Source of the DNA: Nocardia nova
GTDB taxonomy: Bacteria; Actinomycetota; Actinomycetes; Mycobacteriales; Mycobacteriaceae
Reading direction: 5' to 3'
DNA length: 64,000 nucleotides
NCBI RefSeq assembly: GCF_002933465.1
Contig: NZ_PSZE01000036.1
Span: 1 to 64,000 of the forward strand
This document shows, piece after piece, positions 35,641-45,812 of the stretch. The notes below the pieces were generated by a model. The model was not told where the DNA came from and made no database searches. It saw only the letters and a program-made list of their open reading frames with translations. Every line of letters starts with the position of its first letter. The first letter of the stretch is position 1. The position numbers and the translations under genes are program-made.

Positions 35641-37689
35641 TCATGAACCCACCGATTCCGGCAGGGCCTCGCGCTGGAGAGTGAGCGATACGGCCGTTGC
35701 GGAGTAGGCCGGCAATGAAAGCGCCACCGTCCCGTCGTGCACGAACTCCGATGTCTCCTCGACGGAGACCTGCGTGTGCGCCGTGCCGTCCGAATCGAGC
35801 GCGTTGCGCGCGCCCGGGTCCGCTTGAATCCGTTGCACACGAGCGGTATCCGACGTCGGGCCGTCGACCACGAGCCGAAGCGCCGCCGTTTGCCCCGAGG
35901 TATTGACGAGATGTATGAACAACGCCTGGTCGGTTGTGCTTGCGGAAGCGAAAATATCTTCGGGCAGGGCTCCGCTCAGGGGGACGATCCGGGTACCCAA
36001 TGTGGTTGCGAACAGTTGGTGGACAACATAATTGGCGGTCGGCTGGACCGTGAAGGCGGTGAAGTCGACCATGTTGTGCTGCCACTGACCGGAACCGACG
36101 CGGTTGAGCAGCGGAGCGTACGAGGACATCGCCACGACATCGGCGTTGCGCTCGAGTCCGGTGAGGAAAGCCGCCTCGGCGAGGGCGCTCTCGAACGTAT
36201 TGGCCGGCTTTCGCGCCGGCGCGGGCAGCATCAGCGTGGGAAAATGAGCGGCGTACTCCCCGACGAAGACCCGGGCACCGCCGCGCGGATAGTCGTCATA
36301 GCGCCGAGCCGCCTTGCGGAACCACGACGGTCGGTTGTAAAAGTGCTCGTCGACGAGGAGGTCGGACCGCCCGGCTCTCGCATGAGACCAGGAGAGATCG
36401 AAACCCTTGCCGCGGGGAAACGGTCCGCTGGACATGATGATGGTCAGCCCCGGATGGTGTGCCTCGACCGCTGTGCGAATGCGCTCGAAACGGTCGAGAT
36501 AGTCGTGGCCGTGGTTCTCGTTGCCGATCGCGAGGTAGTTGAGGCGGAATGGTTCCGGGTGTCCGGCCTCGGCGCGCAGCGCGGCCCACGAGCTCTCGCC
36601 GGGGTCCCCGGTCGCCCAGTCGATAAGGTCCAGTGTGTCGGTGATCAACTGATCGAATCGGACGTCGTCGGTCGCCAATACCTCGCGCGATCGGTACTGA
36701 CAGCACAGCCCCGCGGAGACGACAGGCACCGGCTCCATGCCGAGGTCCTCGCAGAGTAGGAAGTACTCGTAGAAGCCGATCTGCCGCGATTGCGAATAGT
36801 CACCATGGGCACGGCTCAGCGCCCAGAGATTGTAGTCGGGACGGCGCTGTTCGATCGGGCCGACCGACGCCTTCCAGTCGTAGGCGTTGCTGCCCTCGAG
36901 GCCCTCGACGATACAACCCCCCGGGAATCGCATGAACGTGGGGGCGAGGTCTCGCAACGTTTCCACGAGGTCCCGACGCAACAGCCCCTGGCTCCACCGA
37001 GGATCGCCCGCGCCCCAGTGGTCGGCGGGGACGAGCGAAATCTCGTCCACGTCCACTATGCCCGTGCCGTGCACCACCAGCTGAAGTGCGGCGAGTTCCG
37101 TTCGTTCGGGGTGAAGCCGCACGGAGACTCGCTGCCATTCGTCGCCGGTGCCGACGTCCAGGCGCGCGGAGGCGTTCGTCCGTCCGTCGAGGCCGACTAT
37201 CCGGATTTCCAGTTCCCCTCGCCAGGAGACCGGACGAACATGGGCCCGGAAGTCGAGCGGAACGCCCGAACGGGCGGGCATGGACGGGGTTCCGCCATCG
37301 CCCGGGTAGCCGGGGTTGGACAGCACCGCCGTGCCGCCGGAGTGCAGCCGGGCGAAATGACCACCGGCGGCGACCGGTTCGTCGTCCAAGACTTCCAACC
37401 GGCCGCCGCTGATCGACCAGTGCCGCGCACGGTCGAATTTGCGGCGCGGCCGCCGCCGGGTGACCACTGCGACGAATTCGGAGTGCAATCGGCGATCGAG
37501 GTAAACCCCCTCGAAGCTGTGGTTGTTCACCAGATTCGCGTTCAGGCCCCCGTCGCAGGCGAAATTGATGTCTTCGAAGAACAGCCCCACCAGCGTCGGA
37601 CTGACCGGCTTCCGGGCATCCTGGGCCGCCACCGCGATATCGACCGGCGTGGTGTCAAGAGCCTTTGTCTGCGGAGCGAGCGAGTTCAC
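35641..37689 (-). CDS. Alpha-L-arabinofuranosidase (GH51)
   Basis: A 682-residue GH51 enzyme that releases L-arabinose from arabinan or arabinoxylan side chains. It starts with the family opening PTLVGLFFEDINFACDGGLNANLVNNHSFEG. A carbohydrate-binding-like insert follows, then the (beta/alpha)8 core with acid/base Glu in AIGNENHGHDY and nucleophile Glu in LVDEHFYNRP, and a C-terminal beta domain. The GTG at 37689 was chosen for its GGGAGG site; 72 earlier in-frame codons are Arg-rich and unlike coding sequence. No signal peptide, so it acts inside the cell on imported oligosaccharides. Divergent from araBDA across the LacI operators. Confidence 0.92.
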   Translation of the reverse strand: MNSLAPQTKALDTTPVDIAVAAQDARKPVSPTLVGLFFEDINFACDGGLNANLVNNHSFEGVYLDRRLHSEFVAVVTRRRPRRKFDRARHWSISGGRLEVLDDEPVAAGGHFARLHSGGTAVLSNPGYPGDGGTPSMPARSGVPLDFRAHVRPVSWRGELEIRIVGLDGRTNASARLDVGTGDEWQRVSVRLHPERTELAALQLVVHGTGIVDVDEISLVPADHWGAGDPRWSQGLLRRDLVETLRDLAPTFMRFPGGCIVEGLEGSNAYDWKASVGPIEQRRPDYNLWALSRAHGDYSQSRQIGFYEYFLLCEDLGMEPVPVVSAGLCCQYRSREVLATDDVRFDQLITDTLDLIDWATGDPGESSWAALRAEAGHPEPFRLNYLAIGNENHGHDYLDRFERIRTAVEAHHPGLTIIMSSGPFPRGKGFDLSWSHARAGRSDLLVDEHFYNRPSWFRKAARRYDDYPRGGARVFVGEYAAHFPTLMLPAPARKPANTFESALAEAAFLTGLERNADVVAMSSYAPLLNRVGSGQWQHNMVDFTAFTVQPTANYVVHQLFATTLGTRIVPLSGALPEDIFASASTTDQALFIHLVNTSGQTAALRLVVDGPTSDTARVQRIQADPGARNALDSDGTAHTQVSVEETSEFVHDGTVALSLPAYSATAVSLTLQREALPESVGS

Positions 37690-37910
37690 GCGATACCTCC
37701 CTGTCCGAGCGGCGCTGTGGCCACGTGGCTGTTGTCTGCGAGAGCGGGTCGTTCGAAAGCGTGCGCGACGGAGCCGATGCTGGTTAACGTCGAAGGCAGG
37801 AACTCGAGCTGCGGCTCTGCAGCGAGCTGGATGATCATACGAGGCTTCCTCGGGCTCGGCGGATGTGGGCATGCGCGTCAGCGTCGTGTGAGTACAAGTT
37901 AACACTTAGT

Positions 37911-37926
37911 ATGTTAGCGCTAACAT
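37911..37926. promoter_or_regulatory. LacI operator 1, ATGTTAGCGCTAACAT
   Basis: A perfect 16-bp palindrome with the central CG typical of LacI/GalR operators. It lies 24 bases before the araB start. Confidence 0.85.
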
Positions 37927-37934
37927 GACGAATC

Positions 37935-37948
37935 TGTTAGCGTTAACA
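37935..37948. promoter_or_regulatory. LacI operator 2, TGTTAGCGTTAACA
   Basis: A near-perfect palindrome sharing the TGTTAGCG half with operator 1 and spaced one base before the araB ATG. A bound repressor here would cover the start codon and the transcription start. Confidence 0.8.
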
Positions 37949-37949
37949 T

Positions 37950-39728
37950 ATGGCCGTACCAGGAGCTTCCGCTTCGACGCAAAATCAACCTTCCGGTGAT
38001 TCCGACGCCTGCGTGGTGGGCGTCGACTTCGGGACACTGTCCGGTCGTGCGGTCGTGGTCCGGGTCCGCGACGGCGTCGAGATGGGCGCGGCCGTGCACG
38101 AGTACACCCACGGGGTGGTGAACAGCCGCCTGCCGGCGACAGGGGAGCTCCTACCTCCGGACTGGGCGCTGCAACTGCCTGAAGATTGGACCGCAGTGCT
38201 TCGCGAGGCCGTGCCCCGGGCGCTCGCCGACAGCGGCGTGAGGCCGACCGACGTGATCGGCATCGCCACCGACTTCACCGCGTGCACGGTATTGCCTACC
38301 ACCGCGGACGGGACGCCCTTGTGCGAGTTGGCCCAGTGGCGGAACCGGCCGCACGCCTATCCGAAGTTGTGGAAGCACCATGCGGCGCAGCCGCAGGCGG
38401 ACCGGATCACCGCCGTGGCGGCGGAGCGAAGCGAGCCGTGGCTGGCTCGATACGGCGGGCGGATATCCAGCGAATGGGAGTTCGCCAAGGCATTGCAGGT
38501 TCTCGAGGAAGATCCGCAGGTGTACGCCGCCACCGAGCGGTGGGTCGAGGCTGCCGACTGGATCGTGTGGCAGCTGTGCGGGCAGTACCTGCGCAACGCC
38601 TGCACGGCCGGCTACAAGGGCATATACCAGGACGGTGAGTATCCCTCCCAGGCATACCTGGCCGCGCTGAACCCCGCCTTCCAGGACTTCGTCACCGAGA
38701 AGCTGGCCCACCCGATCGGAGAATTGGGGCGTCGCGCCGGCGGACTCGGCAAACGAGCCGCGGCCTGGACCGGGCTTCCCGAAGGAATCGCCGTCGCCGT
38801 CGGCAATGTGGATGCGCACGTGAGCGCGCCCGCCGCGCAGGCGACCGAGCCCGGGCAGATGGTCGCCATCATGGGCACCTCCACCTGTCATGTGCTGAAC
38901 AGTGACCATCTCGCGACCGTCCCAGGTATGTGCGGCGTCGTTTATGGCGGCATCGTGCCTGGGCTGTGGGGGTACGAGGCCGGGCAGAGCGGTGTCGGAG
39001 ACATCTTCGACTGGTTCGTGAAGAGCTGTGTGCCCGCACCATACGCCGAAGCGGCCGCCGCGCGCGGTCTCGGATTGCACGAATACCTCACGGGGCTGGC
39101 CGCAGCGCAGGAAGTTGGCGAGCACGGCCTGATCGCCCTGGACTGGCACAACGGCAACCGCTCGGTACTGGTGGACCACGAGCTGTCGGGCGTCGTCGTC
39201 GGGCAGACGCTGGCGACCAGACCCGAGGACACCTACCGGGCGTTGCTGGAGGCGACGGCCTTCGGCACCCGCACCATCATCGAGACATTCGAAAACGCCG
39301 GCGTGCCGGTCACCGAACTCATCGTCGCCGGTGGGCTACTGAAAAACGAGTTCCTGATGCAGGTCTACGCGGATGTGTGCCGGCGGCCGCTGTCAGTGAT
39401 CGGCTCGGCACAGGGCCCCGCGCTGGGAGCGGCGATACACGCGGCGGTCGCGGCAGGCGCCTACCCCGACGTGCGTGCGGCGGCCGCGGCGATGGGCAGG
39501 GTGCGGCGCGACGTATATCAGCCCGATCCGCACCGCGCCGACAGGTACGACGCCTTGTACAGCGAGTACCGGCGGCTACACGACCATTTCGGCCGCGGCG
39601 ACGGCATGCTGCACCGGTTGCGTGAGATTCGCCGGGCCGCGCTGAGCCATCGCGACTCACTCACCCAACCGTCGAACGCCACTCCGCCGGGTACTCCGGC
39701 ACCGACCCTGGAGGTTCATTCGGCATGA
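37950..39728 (+). CDS. araB: L-ribulokinase
   Basis: A 592-residue FGGY-family kinase, the second step of L-arabinose breakdown (L-ribulose to L-ribulose-5-phosphate). It has the ribulokinase signature GVDFGTLSGRAVVV, the ATP-site motif MGTSTCHV and the C-terminal GGLLKNEFLMQVYADV. The start is unusual: the ATG at 37950 is one base after an operator and has no ribosome site, implying a leaderless transcript or a start further in (codons for VVGVDFG). araD overlaps its stop by 4 bases. Confidence 0.95.
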   Translation: MAVPGASASTQNQPSGDSDACVVGVDFGTLSGRAVVVRVRDGVEMGAAVHEYTHGVVNSRLPATGELLPPDWALQLPEDWTAVLREAVPRALADSGVRPTDVIGIATDFTACTVLPTTADGTPLCELAQWRNRPHAYPKLWKHHAAQPQADRITAVAAERSEPWLARYGGRISSEWEFAKALQVLEEDPQVYAATERWVEAADWIVWQLCGQYLRNACTAGYKGIYQDGEYPSQAYLAALNPAFQDFVTEKLAHPIGELGRRAGGLGKRAAAWTGLPEGIAVAVGNVDAHVSAPAAQATEPGQMVAIMGTSTCHVLNSDHLATVPGMCGVVYGGIVPGLWGYEAGQSGVGDIFDWFVKSCVPAPYAEAAAARGLGLHEYLTGLAAAQEVGEHGLIALDWHNGNRSVLVDHELSGVVVGQTLATRPEDTYRALLEATAFGTRTIIETFENAGVPVTELIVAGGLLKNEFLMQVYADVCRRPLSVIGSAQGPALGAAIHAAVAAGAYPDVRAAAAAMGRVRRDVYQPDPHRADRYDALYSEYRRLHDHFGRGDGMLHRLREIRRAALSHRDSLTQPSNATPPGTPAPTLEVHSA

Positions 39729-40429
39729 CTGCCCTTGTCAATTCCGACCCGGTCAGTTCCGATCCTCGAACCGAGCGGGGCACCCACCGCCCGCAGCGTG
39801 GGGCCGTGGCCGCGCTGCACTCGGAGCTGACCCGTAACGGCTTGGTCACCTGGACCTCCGGGAACATCTCCGAGCGGGTTCCGGATGCGGACCTGTTCCT
39901 GATCAAGGGCAGCGGCGTGTCTTACGACGAACTGAGCTGGGAGGATGTGACGGTCTGCGACCTCGATGGCAATGCTGTCGACGGCCTGCGCCGGCCCTCG
40001 TCGGATACCGCCGCGCACGCCTACGTCTACCGGCACCGGCCGGACGTTCGCGGGGTGGTGCACACGCACAGCCCTTACGCCACCGCCTGGGCCGCACGGG
40101 GAGAGGAGATCCCCTGTGTGCTCACCGCGATGGCCGACGAGTTCGGCGGGCCCATCCCGGTCGGCCCGTTCGCGCTGATCGGGGACGACTCGATCGGCCG
40201 GAGCATCGTCACAACCCTGGAAGGCTCCCGGTCACCAGCGGTGCTGATGCGCAACCACGGTGTTTTCACGGTCGGTCCCGACGCCCGCGCCGCCGTGCAG
40301 GCCGCGGTGATGTGCGAAGACGTCGCGCGCACCGTGCACCTGGCCCGCCAGCTCGGCGAACCGCTGCCCATCGCGCCGGCCGACATCGACGCGCTCCATG
40401 CCCGCTACCGAAATGTCTACGGACAGTAG
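39725..40429 (+). CDS. araD: L-ribulose-5-phosphate 4-epimerase
   Basis: A 234-residue class II aldolase-fold epimerase making D-xylulose-5-phosphate. The metal site includes the HTHS motif (VVHTHSPYATAWA), with GNISERV binding phosphate and a further His in MRNHGVF. The ATG at 39725 overlaps the araB stop (ATGA), so translation is coupled. Third enzymatic step of the pathway, in the same operon as araB and araA. Confidence 0.95.
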   Translation: MTALVNSDPVSSDPRTERGTHRPQRGAVAALHSELTRNGLVTWTSGNISERVPDADLFLIKGSGVSYDELSWEDVTVCDLDGNAVDGLRRPSSDTAAHAYVYRHRPDVRGVVHTHSPYATAWAARGEEIPCVLTAMADEFGGPIPVGPFALIGDDSIGRSIVTTLEGSRSPAVLMRNHGVFTVGPDARAAVQAAVMCEDVARTVHLARQLGEPLPIAPADIDALHARYRNVYGQ

Positions 40430-40443
40430 GAGATTCACCGATC

Positions 40444-41955
40444 ATGCGTACCCGACCGTTCGCCGACGCCGAGATCTGGTTCGTCACCGGTAGCCAGGGC
40501 CTCTACGGCGAGGAAACCCTGGCCCAGGTTGCCGAGCAGTCCCGCCGCGTGGCTGCCGCGCTCGACGCGGCCGCCGAAATCCCGGTTCGGGTCGTCTGGC
40601 AGCCGGTGCTCACCGACGCAGATGCCATCCGCCGCACACTGGGCTCGGCCGAACAAGATTCGGCGTGCATCGGGGTCGTGACCTGGATGCACACTTTCTC
40701 GCCCGCGAAGATGTGGATCAGCGGGCTCAGCGGGCTACGCAAACCGCTCCTGCACCTGCATACCCAGGCCGACGCCGCCCTGCCTTGGGCGACGATCGAC
40801 ATGGATTTCATGAACCTCAATCAGGCTGCCCACGGCGACCGGGAGTACGCCTCCGTGCTCACCCGGCTGCGCGCCCCGCGCACGACCGTCGCAGGCCATG
40901 TCGATGATCCTCGCGTGCGCCGGCGAGTCGGCTCGTGGGCCCGCGCCGCGGCCGGTGCCGCGGAGGTCCGCTCGCTGAAACTCGCCCGGTTCGGCGATAA
41001 CATGCGCGACGTCGCCGTCACCGAGGGGGACAAGGTCGAGGCCGAGATAGCCTTCGGCGTATCGGTGAACACCTGGTCGGTCAACGAGCTGGCCGCCCGG
41101 GTCGACCTTGTCGAGAACGCAACCGTTGACGACCTGGTAGCGGAGTACGGCGACCTGTACGACATGGACGCCGATCTACGTCCGGGGGGCTCGCGGCACG
41201 AGTCGGTGCGGTACCAGGCACGCATCGAGGCCGCGTTGCGGACGTTCCTCGACGACGGTGACTTCGCAGCGTTCACGACCAACTTCCAGGATCTGGGCGG
41301 GCTTCGCCAGCTACCCGGCTTGGCCGTGCAGCGGCTCATGGCCGCCGGCTACGGGTTCGGCGCAGAAGGCGACTGGAAAACCGCCGCCCTGCTGCGGATG
41401 CTGAAGGTCACCGGGCATGGCTTGCCGGGCGGCACCTCGTTCATGGAGGACTACACCTACCACCTCGCGGGCGATCGACCGAAGATTCTCGGCGCCCACA
41501 TGCTCGAAGTATGTCCTTCCATCGCCGGCCAGCGCCCACGTCTCGAGGTACACCCGCTGTCCGTCGGTGGCCGGGAGGATCCCGCCCGGCTGGTGTTCAC
41601 CGCCGCGCCCGGCGCCGGCATCGTCGTAGGCTGGGCCGACCTGGGCGACCGATTCCGCTGGGTGGCCAACGAGATCGACGTGGTCGATCCCGATGAACCG
41701 CTGCCCGCTCTCCCGGTCGCGCATGCCGTCTGGGAACCCCGGCCGGACTTCACCACCGGCGTGGAGGGTTGGCTCACCGCGGGAGGACCACACCACACCG
41801 TGCTGTCCACACAGATCAGCGCTGACGAAATCACCGACCTCGCCGAGGTCTTCGCGACCGAACTCGTGCTGATCGACGGCACAACCACCCGCCGCGGACT
41901 TGCCGACGAGCTGCGCTGGAACGCCGCATACCACCGCCTTGCCGCCCGGCTCTAG
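40444..41955 (+). CDS. araA: L-arabinose isomerase
   Basis: A 503-residue enzyme converting L-arabinose to L-ribulose. The N-terminus (EIWFVTGSQGLYGEETL) is diagnostic. Active-site regions include HTFSPAKMWI, GAEGDWKTAALLR, MEDYTYHL and LEVHPLSVGG, with the Mn-binding Glu/His residues expected there. ATG at 40444 follows TAGGAG by about 11 bases and a 14-base gap from araD. Last gene of the araBDA operon; a decayed beta-galactosidase gene follows. Confidence 0.96.
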   Translation: MRTRPFADAEIWFVTGSQGLYGEETLAQVAEQSRRVAAALDAAAEIPVRVVWQPVLTDADAIRRTLGSAEQDSACIGVVTWMHTFSPAKMWISGLSGLRKPLLHLHTQADAALPWATIDMDFMNLNQAAHGDREYASVLTRLRAPRTTVAGHVDDPRVRRRVGSWARAAAGAAEVRSLKLARFGDNMRDVAVTEGDKVEAEIAFGVSVNTWSVNELAARVDLVENATVDDLVAEYGDLYDMDADLRPGGSRHESVRYQARIEAALRTFLDDGDFAAFTTNFQDLGGLRQLPGLAVQRLMAAGYGFGAEGDWKTAALLRMLKVTGHGLPGGTSFMEDYTYHLAGDRPKILGAHMLEVCPSIAGQRPRLEVHPLSVGGREDPARLVFTAAPGAGIVVGWADLGDRFRWVANEIDVVDPDEPLPALPVAHAVWEPRPDFTTGVEGWLTAGGPHHTVLSTQISADEITDLAEVFATELVLIDGTTTRRGLADELRWNAAYHRLAARL

Positions 41956-42005
41956 CACCTCGACGAAGAGTGCAGGATGAAATGACCTAATTCGCGCAAT
42001 CCCCC

Positions 42006-43444
42006 GTGCGTTGTCACGTCGAGCTCAGCACGTGGCTGTTCTCCCGCGAAGGTGACACGGCCGAGTGCCAGGTACGTCTGCCGCACGACGCGATGATCGG
42101 TGCAGCCCGTACGGCGACCGCGTCGGGTGGCGCGGACGCCGGCTGGTTCAGCGGAGGGCTGTACACCTACCGGACGACGTGGATACCGCCCGGCCCCGTG
42201 GGGAACGGGCGTATCAAGCTGCGGTTCGAGGGCGTACAAGGTGATGCCGAACTGTTCGTCAACGGTCGACTTGCCGACTCCATTCGTAGCGGCTACGTCG
42301 ACTCCGAGCACGACATCACCGAGCTGGTCCACGATGGCGTACCCGTCGAAATCCGTGTAGTGGTCGACGATCGATCACATCCGCGTAGCCGTTGGTATCC
42401 GGGCTCGGGCCTATTTCGGCCGGTCCAGCTCATGATGGTTCCCTCAACGTGTTGGCCTCGATGAAAACTGGGCCGTACCAGGAGCGCGACAACCGAGACA
42501 CGGCGGAAAAGGCCGGGAATGCGCCGGGGTCGTCTCTCGCCAACATCCTGATGAACAAGATAGGAGTGCTGTTCGACCTGGTAGCCCGCACTCCACGTGC
42601 CGAGCGAGTCACCCGGGAAGTGTTCGCGCACCTGGACGTCGCCGGCTACAACTACGCGCTCGGCCGCTATCGTCGCGATGCCCGGAAGTACCCGGACAGG
42701 GTCATCCTCGGCACCGAGACATTGCCCGGAGAGGTAGCCCGCGCATGGCATCTGGTTCGAACAGTGCCCTCGGTCATCGGTGACTTCGTCTGGACCGGAT
42801 GGGACTACTTGGGCGAGTCGGGCATTGGTGTATGGGTCCCCGGGAAGCGTTTCGCGCCGCTGTTGAAGCCCTATCCCTACCTCACCGCAGGACCGGGCAT
42901 GTTCGACATAACCGGCCTTCCCGATGCGTCTGTTCGCCTCGCTCAAGCGGCGTGGGGTGAACTTTCGGCCCCGGCAGTAGCGGTTCGCCCGCTCGATCGT
43001 GCCGGCAGGTCTGTAGCGCGTGTGTCGTGGCGCAGCACCGATGCCGTCGAGAGCTGGTCCTGGCGGGGCTGTGTCGGACGGACCGCCGAGATCGAGGTCT
43101 ACTCCGCCGATGAGGAAGTAGAACTGATTCTCAACGGTCGACCCCTTGGCCGTCGCAAGCCGAAAGGCTTCATCGCTCGCTACCGTACCGCCTACGAAGC
43201 CGGAATTCTGGTCGCAGTCGGCTACCGGGAGGGTGAGCAGTGCGGCCGCACGGAACTCCGGACGGCTGGTAGCAATGTGGCCCTGCAGGTCGTCCCCGAA
43301 TCGCCGAGGCTGGCGGCGGACGGTGCGAGCTTGGCCTTCCTCGTCGTGCAGATCGCCGACGTCGATGGTGTGGTCGAGATGCTGGCCGACACCGAGGTCA
43401 CCCTCGCGGTCGATGGCCCGGCCATCCTCGAAGCAGTCCGGTAG
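42006..43444 (+). pseudogene. Beta-galactosidase (GH2) with large internal deletion
   Basis: The first 150 codons encode the N-terminal jelly-roll of GH2 enzymes (VRLPHDAMIG, AGWFSGGLYTYRTTW, LFVNGRLADS, WYPGSGLFRPVQLM) and then hit a stop. From about 42390 another frame encodes the end of the TIM barrel and the C-terminal domains (LDVAGYNYALGRY, GTETLPGEVARAW with the nucleophile Glu, DFVWTGWDYLGESGIG). The second domain and the half of the barrel with the acid/base Glu are missing, so the enzyme cannot work. It sits downstream of araBDA and was probably part of the same sugar-use island. Confidence 0.85.
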
Positions 43445-43568
43445 GAGGTTGGGCAGTCGCGAGTGATTTCGGCGGAACGAACGCTATCAGCGCACCCACC
43501 CCGATGCCGATCCGTCCAGTACACGGCACCGACATCACGGATCTTGCCGTGCGGCGCTCAGCTGCCTT

Positions 43569-43946
43569 ATGATTACGCCCCGCGCACCGGCTGACGCCAC
43601 CTCAATCTCGATCGGAATCAAATCCCTTCCGGTGCAGGCGCATTACTCCGCAGCGAAACTCGCTGTCGATGGTCTTACCAAGGCCGCAGCAATCGAGCTG
43701 GGCGAGTATGGAATTCGAGTCGATTCGATCACCTGTGGTGTGGCGACCCCAACGGTGCAGGACCCCAATATGGTCGAGGTCCTCCGAGCTCATCCCAATT
43801 ACGGAGCTTCCATGGCCGCTTGCTTCCCGGGCTTCCATAGCCGAGCCCGAGGACATCTCCGACGCGGTGTTTACCTCGCGTCCGACTTGTGGTGAGCGGT
43901 AACGGCCACGCAACTCACCGTTGATATGGGCGCGACCGAAATCTGA
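43569..43946 (+). pseudogene. Short-chain dehydrogenase remnant, multiply frameshifted
   Basis: A frame from about 43630 reads HYSAAKLAVDGLTKAAAIEL and IRVDSITCGVATPTVQDPN, the YxxxK and following region of an SDR (Tyr and Lys intact). Two frame changes follow (one frame gives FHSRARG, the next IAEPEDISDAV), then an in-frame stop, and the end QLTVDMGATEI is found before the stop at 43944. The NAD-binding N-terminus is gone. Confidence 0.85.
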
Positions 43947-44217
43947 CCGGCATGGGTCGAGCGGGCGGCCGCGGTACGGCGCCCGCAGTCGACCTGGCCG
44001 CGGCGAGTCCAGCTCCACCAGCTGCCCGGCCAGTAGACCCGCTCGAGGAATTCCAGCGGTTTCGGATTACCTCGGTCAACAGTGACGGGTCGCCGGGCCG
44101 GGCCACCGACACCGTCGGTGGCCGCCACCCCTGCCGATCTCCGTTCCGGTCTTCGTGCGACCGCGCATCGATGACGACGCTTTCGAGGACTGGACAAGCT
44201 GGTGTGCTCGGTTGCGG

Positions 44218-45812
44218 TCACCGATGTGGGCTTGCCCCTGGGATGGACGACCAGCTGGGCACAGCCGTCACCGCGGTCGCTGCGGCGGGGTCGCCGGAGA
44301 AGGCGGCGGCTTCGAGTCGCACCTCGCCGGCGTCGAGCACGAAGCGTGTGCCATCCCAGCGTTGCAGCGGGCGGGTACTGCAATCGACACTGACCCGGGC
44401 TCTCGCCGGCGGACAGCTCGACGGGGCGGAAGCCGACCAGCGCCCGCACGGCCGTGCCGTCGGACCCGAGCATGCGGGCATAGATCTGGACGATGTGCCG
44501 CCCGGCCCGGGTGCCGGTGTTGGTGAGAGTGACCGTGGCGGGTAAGTGCTCGCCGTGCACCGGACCGGCCTCGAGGCCTTCGACGCGGAAGGTGGTGTAG
44601 CCCAGCCCGAAGCCGAAGGGGTAGGCGGCGGGTGTCCCGTCACGGTCGAGCTTGCGCTGGCCCCACCACCGGCCGTACCTGACAGTGCGGGCGGTCCAGT
44701 CGACGACCGGGAGGTCCTCGCGGCGGCGCGGGACAGCCACCGGCAGCCGGCCGCCCGGCTCGGCGTCGCCGAGGAGCAGGTCGGCAACGGCTTCACCTCC
44801 TGCCATGCCCGGGTACCAGGCCAGGCGACCTCGGTATCCCACGGGTCGAGGACAACGGTGCCGCCACCGATCACGACGACGATTGTGCGCGGGTTCCCGG
44901 CGGCGACCGCGCGGATGAGGGCGACGTCATCGGCGTGCAGACGCAGGTCGCGCCGGTCCCCGCCACTGTGCCTGAGGCGAGCGAGCGTGGTCATGCCCTT
45001 GCACAGCAGCGCGGCGACCGGCCGGAACCGGGCGATGCCGCCGAGGAGCTGAATGGAACTGGTGTCGGCTGCGACCAGTGACTCGCCTTCGTCTGCGGCT
45101 GAGAGGCCGACGACGACCACGGCGGCGTCGGTGTCGCGGGCCGCGCGCGCCGCAGCGGCCGGCTCGGTGTGGGCGACGTGCACCACCCGGTCGCCGAGGC
45201 GCCCGCGCAGCCCGGCCAGGATGGTGATGGTGGTGGTGGTGGTGGGCGGGTGGACTCGCGAGGAGCCGTTGTCGCCGAGGTTGGGCTTGTCGGCCAGCGG
45301 TCCCAGGACTGCGACCCGGCCGAGCGACTCCTGCTGCAGCGGCAGCGCCGGTCCCGCGCCAACCGGCTCGTTGCGCAGCAGCACTGTGCCCTGCCGGGCG
45401 ATTTCCCGAGCCAGAGCCACATGCTCCGGGCAGGCGACGACGGTGGCCGCAGGAGTGGGCCGAGCTCGCAGCGCGAGGCGCACCTGCGCGCCCAGCAGCC
45501 GGGCGGCCGCCCGCTCGACATCGGCGCGCGCCAGCCGCCCGTCCCGCAGCGCGCCCGGCAGCGCGGCGGCGCGCTGCTGCCGGAACGGCATTTCCAGGTC
45601 CTGCCCCGCGCCTACGGAGCCGATCGGGTCGCGCAGGCCCCAGATGAAGTCGGTCATGACGAAGCCGGTGAAGCCCCACTCGTCGCGGAGCACCTCGGTG
45701 AGCAGATGTCGGTGCTGCCCGGCCCAGGTCCCGTTGACGGCGTTGTACGCGCTCATCACCGCGTCGGCCCCGGCCTCGACCACGGTGCGGAAGTGAGGAA
45801 GGTATATGCAGG
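44218..45812 (-). pseudogene. Beta-glucosidase (GH3), N-terminally deleted and twice frameshifted
   Basis: The minus strand begins inside the GH3 barrel (YLPHFRTVVEAGADAVMSAYNAVNG) and includes the nucleophile loop GFVMTDFIWG, the second sandwich domain and the fibronectin-III-like end. The first 200 or so residues are missing, because the gene is joined to a truncated ROK regulator. One frameshift is a tandem 5-bp duplication, CCAGG-CCAGG at 44816-44825 on the plus strand; the frame resumes as WYPGMAGGEAVADLLLGDAEPGGRLP. A second shift lies near 44393-44404. The order xylA-xylB-ROK-GH3 suggests an old xylan or xylooligosaccharide operon. Confidence 0.88.

Larger units (their letters stand above)
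37690..37949. promoter_or_regulatory. Divergent promoter region of arabinose genes
   Basis: A 260-base control region between the GH51 gene (leftward) and araB (rightward). Its right end holds two LacI-type dyads and the related half-site AAGTTAACACTTA near 37896. Confidence 0.7.
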
